Of a DNA stretch of 64,000 bases, positions 27,501 through 36,078 are shown in pieces. The first letter of the stretch is position 1; each line of letters starts with the position of its first letter. The translations under genes were made by a program, and so were the position numbers. Under the pieces are notes generated by a model that ran no database searches, had not been told where the DNA came from, and saw only the letters and a list, made by a program, of their open reading frames with translations. This DNA is from Bog-756 sp963824645 (GTDB taxonomy: Bacteria; Actinomycetota; Acidimicrobiia; Acidimicrobiales; RAAP-2): the NCBI GenBank assembly GCA_963824645.1, contig CAWGQC010000009.1, positions 279,704 to 343,703 of the forward strand, written 5' to 3'.

Positions 27501-28678
27501 GTGATGGTGGCCGTGCCGGTGCCGTCGTTATCGACGTTGTCCACCGCCCCGCCGTCGTTGGTGGCCGAGTTGAGGGAGAAGGTCGAATTGGAGACGGTCA
27601 GCGTGCCGAGCATGCCACTGTCGTAAGCGTTGTCCCCGTTGTTGATGGCCCCACCGTTGGTGGCCTGGTTGCCGGCGAAGGTCGAGTCGGCCACGACCAC
27701 CGTGCCCCGGCTGTTGTCGATGACCCCACCCGCTCCGGCCACATTGTTCCCCAGGGCCGTGTTGCCGGTGAAGGTCGAGCTGGCGATGGACACGGAACCC
27801 TGACCGCCGTCGTTGCCGTTGGCGATAGCCCCACCGCCCCAATCGGCGGTGTTGCCGGTGAAGGTCGAGTAGACCACGGTCAGGTCGCCGTTGCCGGCAT
27901 CGTCACCGTTGTCGATGGCCCCACCCCGCCCGCTGGCCGCGGCCGAGTCGTGGGTGAAGGTCGAACGGGCCACGTCGACGGTGGCATCGCCCCCGTTGCT
28001 GCCGATATTGATGGCCCCGCCCTCGGCGCCGGCCGTGTCGCCGGTGAAGGTCGAATCGTTGACCATCAGGGTGCCGTCACCGCCGTTGTCACCGAAGTCG
28101 ATGGCCCCACCCCCGTTGGAGGCGGCGTCATTGGTGAAGGTCGAGTTGGCCACGGTGAGGGCGCAGCCGGGGGCGCTGTCGCAGCCGATGACCCCTCCGC
28201 CGTTGGGGTTGCTGCCGTTCTCGATGGTGATCCCGCTGATGGTCACCGTGCCCGGGTCTACGACCAGGACGGTTCCCGAGCCGCCGCCGTTCAGGAAGGT
28301 GGACGAGGCCCCGGCCCCGGCGATGGTCAAGGAGTTGAGCGACGAGGCGTCGGCAATGTCGTTTTCGTCATAGGTGCCGGCGGCCACGTCGATGGTCACG
28401 TCGTCTCCGGCGTAGGAGCCGCCGGTGGCGGTGTTGATGCCGGTCTGGACGGAGCCGCAGGCATTGACCAGGCTGGTGCAGTTCCCGCTGCCCGACGGGG
28501 CCACGTACAGGGTGATCGGCGGGTTGGCTCCGGCCAGCCCGGGGGACAGGACCACTCCGGCCAGGGATCCGGCCAACACCACACAACCCATGATCGGGGC
28601 CACCCACTTCCGCCCGGGCCTGCCGCCACCGAGCGCCCGCCGGTGGTTTCGATCCGACCCGGTCTGCCCTGGCTGCAT
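24536..28678 (-). CDS. Giant secreted protein: beta-helix, GSGFGT domain, seven-blade YVTN propeller, PKD and IPT/TIG domains
   Basis: 1380 residues from ATG 28678 (AAGGCGGA upstream). Signal peptide to about residue 51 (VAPIMGCVVLAGSLAGVVL, ending GLAGA). Then a right-handed beta-helix of STFTGNTA rungs, a choice-of-anchor Q segment (LGALKQNQGLTPTILPDSDS), a domain with VWGSGFGTQAN and ITFTFGSAYPY shared with the 9047 protein, seven YVTN-type repeats each ending DAIAI.PDGQTAYVAN, a PKD domain (VSYSWTFGDGSPVV), a Cys-containing beta region, and a terminal IPT/TIG domain (SPNGGTAVTITGTGFTGATA). An extracellular adhesin-like or surface-display protein; no catalytic site or sortase anchor seen. 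Confidence 0.85.
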   Translation of the reverse strand: MQPGQTGSDRNHRRALGGGRPGRKWVAPIMGCVVLAGSLAGVVLSPGLAGANPPITLYVAPSGSGNCTSLVNACGSVQTGINTATGGSYAGDDVTIDVAAGTYDENDIADASSLNSLTIAGAGASSTFLNGGGSGTVLVVDPGTVTISGITIENGSNPNGGGVIGCDSAPGCALTVANSTFTNDAASNGGGAIDFGDNGGDGTLMVNDSTFTGDTAGAEGGAINIGSNGGDATVDVARSTFTHDSAAASGRGGAIDNGDDAGNGDLTVVYSTFTGNTADWGGGAIANGNDGGQGSVSIASSTFTGNTALGNNVAGAGGVIDNSRGTVVVADSTFAGNQATNGGAINNGDNAYDSGMLGTLTVSNSTFSLNSATNDGGAVDNVDNDGTGTATITSSTFSENYATDHGGSVDSADNGGSGTASLGATILAGAPTGSECAGAITDLGYNIDDDGSCGLTATGSISDSPTVDVTLGALKQNQGLTPTILPDSDSPTVGAIPNNTNVGATAVCPTTDQQAVPSAPGGSCNIGATQTTSTAPTISAVTFGGTPASPTVTVWGSGFGTQANLGTPVPAYGGFTGSDYGQQFYLLDGFGGGEGDGPFGDFVGVSVSSYSDDQITFTFGSAYPYYGPVNQGDSFSMTVLGTTFNGTASYPAHTQAGPAPYAYVANRNDDTVTPISTATGTADTPITVGDQPDAIAISPNGQTAYVANQGDATVTPITTGTNTAGTPIPTGASYPEAIAITPDGQTAYVADYGNGKVTAISTANNTAGAPFAVGTGPAAIAIAPDGQTAYVVNAGDNDVVPVNTSNDAVGTPIGVGNFPDAIAITPDGQTAYVANNLDGTVTPIDLATQTAETPISVGSNPSSIAISPNGQTAYVTSSGNTLTPIDLSTNSADSQITAGSDAHGIAFSPDGQTAYLANYGNDSVTPVTTSNGVPGNPIDVGDVPDAIAVMPDQGPTASLSASTTGTTTTFDASGSVPGTSPIVSYSWTFGDGSPVVVTGSPTTTHTYATGVCAGTVPSPSCDATVTETDAAGGSAGQVFTGQTVSLNGSGAVTASTNVTIAVADCTTDNTCQAAVTTTGTPMSPPQAVTVTVPAAGSQTGTLTVTSGAGQLSCSHKGFRVASAITTYSASFIPTGDVDVSDLITGPTKTKGIQICFQGSAPTPSFLKKCSTRVPAPCATLAVVPSGVEATIQVPGSDPRFRIDGVQTLTENPTAVGAKGTIGKTLAVSGTDLLSSTGQTRPTVSFTSISGSTIAGAVTSATATKLAVLVPNGAATGPVSIAWPDEVLTSEGSIVIGPPTVSSIKPATGSPNGGTAVTITGTGFTGATAVKFGTTAAESLTVNSATSITVVSPEGSGTVDITVTTKGGTSAKGSADHFTYS

Positions 28679-29002
28679 CAAGGTCCGCCTTTCTCGCGCC
28701 CCAGGACCGAGACGTGCCCCCGGCCCCCGTCGCATCATAAACAGTGGAGCACCAGAACGCACTGGTCTACGCCGTCGATTGGCCGGTTCCGCCGGCACTG
28801 ACGACGCGGTGCGTTCTTCTGCGCGCCAACAGCGTTGGTTCGGCCGAACGCGAGCCGCCCCTACGACACCGCCGACCAACGTGACGTCCATCCACGCCGG
28901 CCATTCCTTTTCGGCGGGCCCTACCATGATCGGCTCCGTCAGACGTCGTCCGATGTATCTTCTCCTCAGTGGCCCGATGGGCCTCGAAGCGGGGAGGATC
29001 CT
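28679..29002. promoter_or_regulatory. Divergent intergenic region between two large secreted-protein genes
   Basis: 324 bp. On the minus strand TATGAT (28739-28734) is a plausible -10 for the 24536-28678 gene. On the plus side GGGGAGGATC precedes ATG 29003 as a strong ribosome-binding site, and GATGTATCTTC about 50 bp before it is a weak promoter candidate. No small gene or RNA recognised. Confidence 0.35.
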
Positions 29003-31225
29003 ATGAGCACGCCACGCCGGTGGGGCCGTCCACAGTGGAGACGGCTCAGGTCGCCGTCCCTGGTGGTGGGCGCGGTGTTGTTGGCCGGTGGTTCGATCGC
29101 CGTGATGAAAGGGGCCGGTGCGTCGGCCTCGCCTCGGCCCAACCTGACGCCGGCCACCCTCACCACCGGCACGTCCTTTACCGCCGGCGAGGCCGAAGCC
29201 CTCAACGAGACGATTCCGGCGAGTACCTGCTCGGCCACGTTCACCGTCTACGGCAACATCGGCGGCGAGGGATTCGAAGGTGGAGGGACGGGGGCCAACG
29301 GGGGCGGTTCGGGGCTGGGCGGCGAGGCCGAGGGAACAGCCAGTGTCACCGGTGGCGAGCCTTATCAGATCGATATCGGTGGGCAGGGCGACAGTGGCGG
29401 TGGAACCAACTCGGAGGGCACAATCACCAATCCGGGGGGGACCAGCGCAGCCCCGGGCGGGGAGGGAGCCGGCGGGAACGCCGGCGGAGCCGTCGTCGGT
29501 GACCTCAACGGGGTCTTCGCCGAAAATGGGGGCGGTGGTGGGGCGGCCTCGTTCCTCTTCCTGGGGACCCACACTCCCACCACCTCGACCACGCCGCTGT
29601 TGGTGGCGGGAGGCGGCGGGGGTGGTGCCAGCAACGCTGCCGACCCATCCGAAAACTTCACCAGCGCCACCGGCGGCCACGGGGGGGCCGGCGGATCGGC
29701 GGCGGGGACGGCGGGGACGCCGGGCAGCAACGGTGAGCCGGGGGGGCCGGCCGGCGCCGGCGCGCCGGGTGCGGGGGGAACCGGCGATCTGGCCGGACAG
29801 AGCGGGTCCGCCTCCCCTGCCTCCTCGGGCACCGGTGACGGCGGTGTCGGTGGCATCCAGTCTTCAGGGAGCACCAACGACTGGCTCGGCGGCGGCGGCG
29901 GGGGCGGCGGCGGCTGGACGGGCGGCGGCGGGGGTGCCTCGTCCTATCTCTTCACCAACGGCACCACCGACGGCGCCAACCTTCCCAACGAAACTCCTCT
30001 CCCCGAAGGGTGGTCGGTCTCCGGTGGCGGGGGTGGCGGTGGCGGGGGCGGCGCCAACTTCCTCTCCCCCCAGGTCAGATCGCCCAGTTTCTCCGGCACC
30101 CAGGCCATAAACGAAGGCAGCGGTTCGGTGATCTATACGGCCTGCACCCAGGCCGCCACCGTGGGTGTTCCCTACACAGTCGACCTGGCCTCCTCGGAGT
30201 CGTTCGGCGACCCCTCCTACCACTGGGTGGTGAGCACTGGTTCGCTCCCCCCCGGCCTTGGTCTCAGCTCCACCACCGGTCTGACCGACTCGCTGGTCGG
30301 GACCCCCACCGCCACCGGCTCCTATACCTTCACCATCGGATCCACCGGGACCACCAATGAGATCGAGGGGTTCGTCAACGTGACGGTCGTGGTGGGGGCG
30401 GCGCCCCCACCGACCACCACCACGACGACCACGACACCGGTCAACCCACCGGTGGTGTCCAACCCCCGCCGACAGGGCTTCCGGGACGTGGCCTCCGACG
30501 GCGGGGTGTTCGCCTTCGGGGCCGACCGCTACTTCGGCTCCCTCCCGGGCGTGCATGTCTCCGTTCGCAACATCGTGGGCATCACAGCCACTGCGGACAA
30601 CCAGGGCTACTGGCTGGTGGGCACCGACGGCGGCGTGTTCGCCTTCGGTAACGCCCGCTACTACGGGTCCCTACCGGGATCGCATGTGAACGTCACCGAT
30701 ATCAGCGACATCACCTCCACGCCCAGTGGCGGGGGCTACTGGCAGGTGGGCGCCGACGGTGGGGTCTTCGGCTTCGGGAACGCCCGCTACTACGGGTCCC
30801 TACCGGGCCGCGGCATTTCCGCCCACGACATCGTCGGCATCGCCGCGGCACCCGACGGTGCCGGCTACTGGTTGGTCGGCGCCAACGGTCAGGTCTACCC
30901 CTTCGGGAGCGCCGGTGGGCACGGCTCGGCCGGGGGCCTCCACCTCAACGCACCGATGGTGGGCATAGCCGCCACCAACGACGGGGGAGGCTACTGGTTG
31001 GTCGGCGCTGACGGCGGCGTGTTCGCCTTCGGGGACGCGCCCTTCGAGGGTGCGGGCCTCGGCTCGACCTCCGCCGCCGTGGTCGGTCTGGCTCCTTCCC
31101 CAACCGGCCACGGCTACTGGCTGGCCGAGGCCACCGGCTCGTCCCTCCGGTTCGGTGATGCCGCCAACCTGGGCAGCGTGGCCAACATCCGACTCAACGC
31201 CCCCGTCGACAACGAAGGGGACTGA
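29003..31225 (+). CDS. Secreted glycine-rich protein with Ig-like domain and 42-residue GYW-type repeats
   Basis: 740 residues from ATG 29003 with a strong GGGGAGGA site. Signal peptide within the first 42 residues (SLVVGAVLLAGGSIAVMKGA). Residues about 60-340 are extremely glycine-rich with runs of six to seven Gly (GGGGGGGGW) separated by short aromatic or charged pieces. Then a putative Ig domain (GSLPPGLGLSSTTGLT), a Thr-rich linker (PPPTTTTTTTT) and about six repeats of the form GYWLVG.DGGVFAFG.A.Y.GS. The repeats resemble propeller blades and are shared with four other proteins here. Likely cell-surface or matrix protein; function unknown. Confidence 0.8.
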   Translation: MSTPRRWGRPQWRRLRSPSLVVGAVLLAGGSIAVMKGAGASASPRPNLTPATLTTGTSFTAGEAEALNETIPASTCSATFTVYGNIGGEGFEGGGTGANGGGSGLGGEAEGTASVTGGEPYQIDIGGQGDSGGGTNSEGTITNPGGTSAAPGGEGAGGNAGGAVVGDLNGVFAENGGGGGAASFLFLGTHTPTTSTTPLLVAGGGGGGASNAADPSENFTSATGGHGGAGGSAAGTAGTPGSNGEPGGPAGAGAPGAGGTGDLAGQSGSASPASSGTGDGGVGGIQSSGSTNDWLGGGGGGGGGWTGGGGGASSYLFTNGTTDGANLPNETPLPEGWSVSGGGGGGGGGGANFLSPQVRSPSFSGTQAINEGSGSVIYTACTQAATVGVPYTVDLASSESFGDPSYHWVVSTGSLPPGLGLSSTTGLTDSLVGTPTATGSYTFTIGSTGTTNEIEGFVNVTVVVGAAPPPTTTTTTTTPVNPPVVSNPRRQGFRDVASDGGVFAFGADRYFGSLPGVHVSVRNIVGITATADNQGYWLVGTDGGVFAFGNARYYGSLPGSHVNVTDISDITSTPSGGGYWQVGADGGVFGFGNARYYGSLPGRGISAHDIVGIAAAPDGAGYWLVGANGQVYPFGSAGGHGSAGGLHLNAPMVGIAATNDGGGYWLVGADGGVFAFGDAPFEGAGLGSTSAAVVGLAPSPTGHGYWLAEATGSSLRFGDAANLGSVANIRLNAPVDNEGD

Positions 31226-31294
31226 GCGGGGAGGGAGCGAGAGGGACTGAGCCAAGGGAGCGAGGGCGGGCGGGGCGGGAGCCTGCGGCCCCGG

Positions 31295-32287
31295 TCACCA
31301 GCCCCGCAGATCCACCGGCCAGCTCTCGACCACGTCCTCGCCGTCCAGCACATGGAGCCGGTCGTGATAGGCCACGGTCGGATCGATGTGGGCGGGCACC
31401 ACCCGGATGCGCTGGCCCACCCGCACCGGTTCGTCGGGTACGAACGTGACGTGTTCATCGGAACAGAACGAGACTTCGGCTCCGGCGATGGAGGGGTTGC
31501 CGTGGTCCATCCCCAACGCCTTGAGACCACAGTCGGCCACTGCCCAGTGGCGGGCCACCGAGATCACCGTGGCCAGTACGGAGGCGGCGGGCGCGAAGGG
31601 GAGACCGAGCTGGTCGTAGGCGGTGTCCATCAGGGCATAGGAACCGGCTTGGATCTCGGTGGCCACCCGGTTGAGGTCGTAGGTGCCGGTGCCGCCGGCC
31701 GAGACGACCTCGCCACCAACGTCCCGGTGGGCCGTTGTCAGCACCTCCATCGAGGACTCGAGCAGGCTCTGTCGCACGGTCCGGTCGACCTGTCCGACGA
31801 CGTGTCCTTCGTAGCCCATCACGCCGCGCACCTCCAATCCCCGGCGCCGGGCCGATTCGGCCAGCCGACCCGCCTCATCCGGCTCGCAACCGCACCGGGG
31901 CAGGCCGATGTTGACATCGATCAGCACCTCGGGAACGCCGGCCGAAGCAGCCGCCTCCACGGTCTCCTCGGAGTCGACGGCCACCGTGACCCGAGCGCCC
32001 CGGCGGACCAGGGCACCCAGCCGGGTGGCGTCGACCACCTCGTTGGCCAGCAGGAGATCGTCGCCCAGGCCGGCCGCCGCCAGCCCCTCCATCTCGCCGA
32101 TGGTGGCGCAGGTGAAGGCCCGGTGGCCCTCCTCGGCCTGGCGGTGGGCCAGTGCCGTGCACTTGTGCGCCTTGACATGGGGACGTAGGCGCAGTCCGGG
32201 TAGGGCGGCCGTCATGGTGGCCAGATTGAGCTCCAGCAGGCTCCGGTCGACCACCAGGGCGGGCGTGGTCAGCTGCCCCGATCGCAT
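31295..32287 (-). CDS. D-threonine aldolase / D-serine dehydratase-like PLP enzyme (alanine-racemase fold)
   Basis: 330 residues from ATG 32287. TPALVVDRSLLELNLATM and RPHVKAHKCTALAHRQ carry the PLP lysine of the fold-type III barrel; later VSAGGTGTYDL binds phosphate. The C-terminal beta domain has VPAHIDPTVAYHDRLHVLDG, with the His and following residues where the DSD1/D-threonine aldolase family binds a divalent metal (the usual Cys of DSD1 is replaced by Asp). The reaction is cleavage or dehydration of a D-3-hydroxy-amino acid. Stands alone between two secreted-protein genes. Confidence 0.85.
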   Translation of the reverse strand: MRSGQLTTPALVVDRSLLELNLATMTAALPGLRLRPHVKAHKCTALAHRQAEEGHRAFTCATIGEMEGLAAAGLGDDLLLANEVVDATRLGALVRRGARVTVAVDSEETVEAAASAGVPEVLIDVNIGLPRCGCEPDEAGRLAESARRRGLEVRGVMGYEGHVVGQVDRTVRQSLLESSMEVLTTAHRDVGGEVVSAGGTGTYDLNRVATEIQAGSYALMDTAYDQLGLPFAPAASVLATVISVARHWAVADCGLKALGMDHGNPSIAGAEVSFCSDEHVTFVPDEPVRVGQRIRVVPAHIDPTVAYHDRLHVLDGEDVVESWPVDLRGW

Positions 32288-32407
32288 GTCCGAAGCGTAG
32301 CCAGGCCGGTGCCCGACACCCCGGCGACCGGCCGCCGATCCCGGATGTCCGCTGCCTGTTCACGCCTGGTTTCTCAAGCTGTCAGCGCCGGTGACGATAG
32401 ATGGGGA

Positions 32408-34438
32408 ATGCACACGTTCCTGCCCAAGCTCCGCCTCCGCCCCGTGGCCCTGTGCCTGGCCGCCGTCCTGGCCGGTTTCTGCCTCCTGACCTCGGCCATC
32501 CCGACGGCCCGAGCCGCCACCTCTTCGGGGTGGAACATCATCAACACCCCCGCCACCGGATCGTCGACTCTCCTGATGGGCGATACCTGCGCCAACGCCT
32601 GGGACTGCTGGGCGGTGGGCGGTGCCTTCCCCTCCCTCGGCAACAATGCGCAGCCCCACGCCGTGGTCGAGCGCTGGAACGGCTCGGCCTGGTCGGTGGG
32701 ACCCAATGTCGAACCGGCCAACACCGGCGCCTCCCTGCTGTGGGGCGTGACCTGCGTGACCGGATCGGACTGCTGGGCGGTCGGGGCCGAGCAGCCCAAC
32801 GGAGCCCAACAGCCGCTCACCATGGCCGAGCATTGGAACGGTTCGGCGTGGTCGGTCGTACCCACCCCTGATGTGAGTGGCTACCTGCTGTCGGTCACCT
32901 GTACCGCCAGCGCCGACTGCTGGGCGGTGGGAACCGGGCTCGACGGTAAGCAGAACCCCCTCGATGGCATCATCTATCACTGGAACGGGTCGCAGTGGTC
33001 GCAGACGACGCCGCAGGCGTCGGGACAGCCCTTCGACAACTTCAGCTCGGTCACCTGCACCAGCCCGTCGGACTGCTGGACGGTGGGATTCGCCGGACCG
33101 AACCCCATCCAGTACGGATTCCTGCCGGGGGACGTCCCCAACGTGGCCGACTCGACGGCGCTTGTCGAACACTGGAACGGCACCCGGTGGTCGGTGGTCG
33201 CCACCCCGGGGACCCCCGGTCCGCTCGGACAGTTGCTGTCCGCCGTGACCTGCACCGGTCCGTCCGACTGCTGGGCGGCCGGTTCGACCATGGATGCGTC
33301 GGGCAATCCCACCAACACGTTGATGGACCGGTGGGACGGAACCTCCTGGACCACCACGCCCAGCGCCAACCCGCCGACCACCGGCAACACGCTGACCGCC
33401 CTGACCTGTCTCGACGCCTCTGACTGCTGGGCCACCGGTGCCACCGGGGCTCTCAGCGGTCAGAACAACAACAACGGCGGCACCCCCAGTCCGTTCATCG
33501 AGAGCTGGAACGGCTCGGCCTGGTCGATCCAACCCAGCCCCTCGGTGATCGCCTTCGGCTACCTGAGCGGGGTGGCCTGCGTGGCCGGCAACGGCTGCTT
33601 CGCCACCGGCTTCGCCGCCAATCAGGTGGGTAACAACACCGTCCTGCAGTCCCTGGTGGAGCAGCTGACCCTTCCCCCCAGCAGCCAACAGGGACTGGTG
33701 ATGGCCGGCGCCGACGGCGGGGTCTTCGCCTTCGGCAACGACAGCTTCCACGGGTCGACCGGGAACATCCACCTCAACCAGCCGGTGGTGGGCACGGCCG
33801 CCACCCCGGGCGGCGGGGGTTACTGGCTGGTGGCCGCCGATGGTGGGGTCTTCTCCTTCGGGGACGCCGCCTTCCACGGGTCCACCGGTTCTTTGGTGCT
33901 CAACAAACCCATCGTGGGCATGGCCGCCACCCCCGACGGTAAGGGATACTGGCTGGTGGCCTCCGACGGCGGGGTGTTCGCTTTCGGGGATGCTTCCTTC
34001 TACGGCTCGACCGGGTCGTTGGTGCTCAACCAGCCCGTGGTGGGCATGGCCGCCACCCCCGACGGTAAGGGGTACTGGTTGGTGGCCGCCGACGGGGGGG
34101 TGTTCGCCTTCGGGGACGCCACCTTCCACGGTTCGACCGGATCGTTGACCCTGGCCAAGCCCATCGTGGGCCTGGCCGCCACCCCCGACGGTGGGGGCTA
34201 TTGGCTGGTGGCCTCGGACGGCGGGGTGTTCTCCTTGGGCAACGCCCCGTTCTACGGCTCCGTACCCGGCCAGGGCATTGTCAGCCCCTCGCCCATCGTG
34301 GGGATTGTGACCACGCCGGGCGGCTTCGGGTACTGGATCGTGGGCCAGAACGGTGCCCTCTACACCTACGGTGACGCCCGTTACCTCGGTTCTCTGGCCG
34401 GATACTCCCTGGCTGCGCCCATCGTGGGCGCAGCCTGA
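32408..34438 (+). CDS. Secreted protein: seven Cys-paired CWAVG repeats plus 42-residue GYW repeats
   Basis: 676 residues from ATG 32408 (GGGGA upstream). Signal peptide LRPVALCLAAVLAGFCLLTS, cleavage near ARA. The N-terminal half has seven repeats of VTC....DCWAVG followed about 20-30 residues later by HWNGSAWS; two cysteines six to seven residues apart in each, and seven copies fit a closed seven-bladed propeller with one disulfide per blade. The C-terminal half is five to six near-identical 42-residue units (VFSFGDAAFHGSTGSLVLNK, then PIVGMAATPDGKGYWLVASD). Exported and probably surface-associated; a sensor or binding role is inference. Confidence 0.8.
   Translation: MHTFLPKLRLRPVALCLAAVLAGFCLLTSAIPTARAATSSGWNIINTPATGSSTLLMGDTCANAWDCWAVGGAFPSLGNNAQPHAVVERWNGSAWSVGPNVEPANTGASLLWGVTCVTGSDCWAVGAEQPNGAQQPLTMAEHWNGSAWSVVPTPDVSGYLLSVTCTASADCWAVGTGLDGKQNPLDGIIYHWNGSQWSQTTPQASGQPFDNFSSVTCTSPSDCWTVGFAGPNPIQYGFLPGDVPNVADSTALVEHWNGTRWSVVATPGTPGPLGQLLSAVTCTGPSDCWAAGSTMDASGNPTNTLMDRWDGTSWTTTPSANPPTTGNTLTALTCLDASDCWATGATGALSGQNNNNGGTPSPFIESWNGSAWSIQPSPSVIAFGYLSGVACVAGNGCFATGFAANQVGNNTVLQSLVEQLTLPPSSQQGLVMAGADGGVFAFGNDSFHGSTGNIHLNQPVVGTAATPGGGGYWLVAADGGVFSFGDAAFHGSTGSLVLNKPIVGMAATPDGKGYWLVASDGGVFAFGDASFYGSTGSLVLNQPVVGMAATPDGKGYWLVAADGGVFAFGDATFHGSTGSLTLAKPIVGLAATPDGGGYWLVASDGGVFSLGNAPFYGSVPGQGIVSPSPIVGIVTTPGGFGYWIVGQNGALYTYGDARYLGSLAGYSLAAPIVGAA
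33700..34260 (+). repeat. Tandem 126-bp coding repeats
   Basis: About four and a half direct copies of a 126-bp unit (42 codons) with high nucleotide identity, e.g. GGGTACTGGTTGGTGG-type segments recurring every 126 bp. Such identity implies recent duplication or gene conversion, and makes copy-number change and misassembly likely. Confidence 0.75.
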
Positions 34439-34516
34439 TCCTCCCATCCGGCCGACCGTGGGCCGGGTCCGCCCCGGGCCCTTTCGCATCACGGTCCCAT
34501 CCCCCATGATGGTTGA

Positions 34517-35044
34517 GTGACCGTCGTCCGGGCCGTCCGCAACTCGAGAATGGCCGTACTGCTGCTGACCGATCAACGCCGCCGTCGACTGAACGCCCGA
34601 CCCAGCCGGCGGCGGACCCGGCTGCTGGCCCGGCTGTTGGCCCCCTCCCTCGATCGTCAGCTGGCCCGGGGACAGGCCCCCGAATCCAACCTCTTGTTGG
34701 CGGCCCGAGCCCACATGCTGGTGGCTCCCGAAACCCGTAAGGCGTTGGCCCAGGGCTGGCAGGACGTGTTGACCCAGGCCCACCAACCGAGGGTGATGGG
34801 CGATCGCCGGGTGCCGGTCAACCGGGCCAGCGTGATCGCCTGCGCAGCGGACATGAAGACCATGGTCGACGCGCTGGTCGTCCCTCTCCCCGTTCCGGCC
34901 CGCGGCGCGGCCATGGCCAGCTGGCTTCTCAGTGACGGGGCGGGGCCGGTCTACGACCGTCGGCGCTCGTCCGAACTGGACGTGGCCGTGCGGGAGACCA
35001 TCGTTCAGCTCGATCCGTGGGCCGCCCTGACCTCGTCAGGCTGA
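34517..35044 (+). CDS. Uncharacterised protein, paralogue of the one at 22904
   Basis: 175 residues from GTG 34517 (TGAGTGACC context, weak RBS). Very basic N-terminal third (RRRRLNARPSRRRTRLLAR), then LARLLAPSLDRQL, PESNLLLAARAHMLV, VNRASVIACAADMKTMVDAL and ASWLLSDGAGPVYDRR...LDPWAAL, aligned along the whole length with the 22904 product. No signal peptide or membrane helix. The charge pattern could suit nucleic-acid or membrane-surface binding, but nothing proves it. 78 bp downstream of the repeat-protein gene. Confidence 0.65.
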   Translation: MTVVRAVRNSRMAVLLLTDQRRRRLNARPSRRRTRLLARLLAPSLDRQLARGQAPESNLLLAARAHMLVAPETRKALAQGWQDVLTQAHQPRVMGDRRVPVNRASVIACAADMKTMVDALVVPLPVPARGAAMASWLLSDGAGPVYDRRRSSELDVAVRETIVQLDPWAALTSSG

Positions 35045-35093
35045 CCGACCCCCGCTCCACCCGACCGGCCCACCCCCGGGTACGAGCGAGAGA

Positions 35094-35897
35094 TCAGACG
35101 AAATCGGAGCCGCCGTCGACGTTGACGTCGGCGCCGGTCACGTACCCGTTGGTTCGTGAAGCCAGGTAGACGGTGAGCGAGGCCACCTCGTCGGGAAGGC
35201 CGGCCCGCCCCAGGTCCGCCGGTTGGTGGAAGTGGGCGTCGATCCAGCGCATGACATCGTAGGGATCGGTGGCGTCGAGACCCTCCTCGGCAAAGATGTC
35301 ACGCAGTCCCTCGCTGAAGCTGGCCGTCACGATGGAACCCGGGCTCACCGTGTTGACCAGAATCCCCTCGGGGGCCAAGGATTTGGACAGGTTCTTGGAC
35401 AGGCTGGTCAGCGCGGCCTTGGCTGCCGTGTAGGCCACCAGCATCGGACTCTGCCTCTGGATCGAATGGGCGGAGACGTTGACCATCCTGGCCCATTCGG
35501 CTTGGCGGAGGAGGGGCAGCCCGGCCCGCACGCACCGGACAGCCGCCATCAGTCCGATGTCGAAGGTGGCATTCCAGTCGTCGTCGCCCAGTTGCTCGAA
35601 CCGGCCGGCACCCGGTCCGAGCGTGTTGACCAGCACGTTGAGCGAACCCCAACGCTCACCCACCTGGGCGAAGGCCGCCTCCACCTGGTGGCTGTCGGTG
35701 GCGTCCACCGTGAGTCCGAAGGAACCGTGACTACCCATGGCCTGCAACCCGGCCACCGTCTGGTCCAGTGCCTCCCGGCCCCGGGCCATCACGGCCACCC
35801 GGGCACCCTCGGAAGCCAGGCGCTCGGCGATGGCCCGGCCCATCCCCTTCGAACCCCCGGTCACCACCGCGGTGGCCCCATCCAGTCCCAGATCCAT
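35094..35897 (-). CDS. Short-chain dehydrogenase/reductase (SDR)
   Basis: 267 residues from ATG 35897. Classical SDR: cofactor motif TGGSKGMG near residue 13, NTLG in place of NNAG, catalytic Ser in VNVSAHS and YTAAK (Tyr and Lys), then PGSIVT and the C-terminal GADVNVDGG. Arg after the first strand (ARGREAL) suggests NADP(H). The N of the usual NNAG is kept but AG is changed to LG. Substrate unknown; fatty-acyl or secondary-metabolite reductases look alike. No operon partners. Confidence 0.88.
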   Translation of the reverse strand: MDLGLDGATAVVTGGSKGMGRAIAERLASEGARVAVMARGREALDQTVAGLQAMGSHGSFGLTVDATDSHQVEAAFAQVGERWGSLNVLVNTLGPGAGRFEQLGDDDWNATFDIGLMAAVRCVRAGLPLLRQAEWARMVNVSAHSIQRQSPMLVAYTAAKAALTSLSKNLSKSLAPEGILVNTVSPGSIVTASFSEGLRDIFAEEGLDATDPYDVMRWIDAHFHQPADLGRAGLPDEVASLTVYLASRTNGYVTGADVNVDGGSDFV

Positions 35898-36078
35898 GTC
35901 CCTCCTCAGCGCCGGAAGCGGGCCCGGGCCGCCGACCGGCGCTCAATGACGGCCTGCACTCCGCTCGTGTCCGTTCCGACCCGCCGCCGTAGGGCGGCCG
36001 GTGCGGGTCGATACTTCCATCCTCCCGCTGTCGGTGCACGGGATGGACGCCGCCTCAGGGCCGGCAGGGCCCGGGCCC

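Noticed and set aside
26720..28801. Plus-strand open frame of about 690 codons opposite the giant beta-helix gene
   Set aside because: Gly/Val/Asp-rich shadow; the minus strand encodes recognisable beta-helix rungs.
32360..34786. Very long minus-strand open frame opposite the 32408 repeat protein
   Set aside because: It mirrors codon-periodic, GC-rich repeats; composition is His/Gly/Gln-rich without domains, while the plus strand has a signal peptide and clear repeats.
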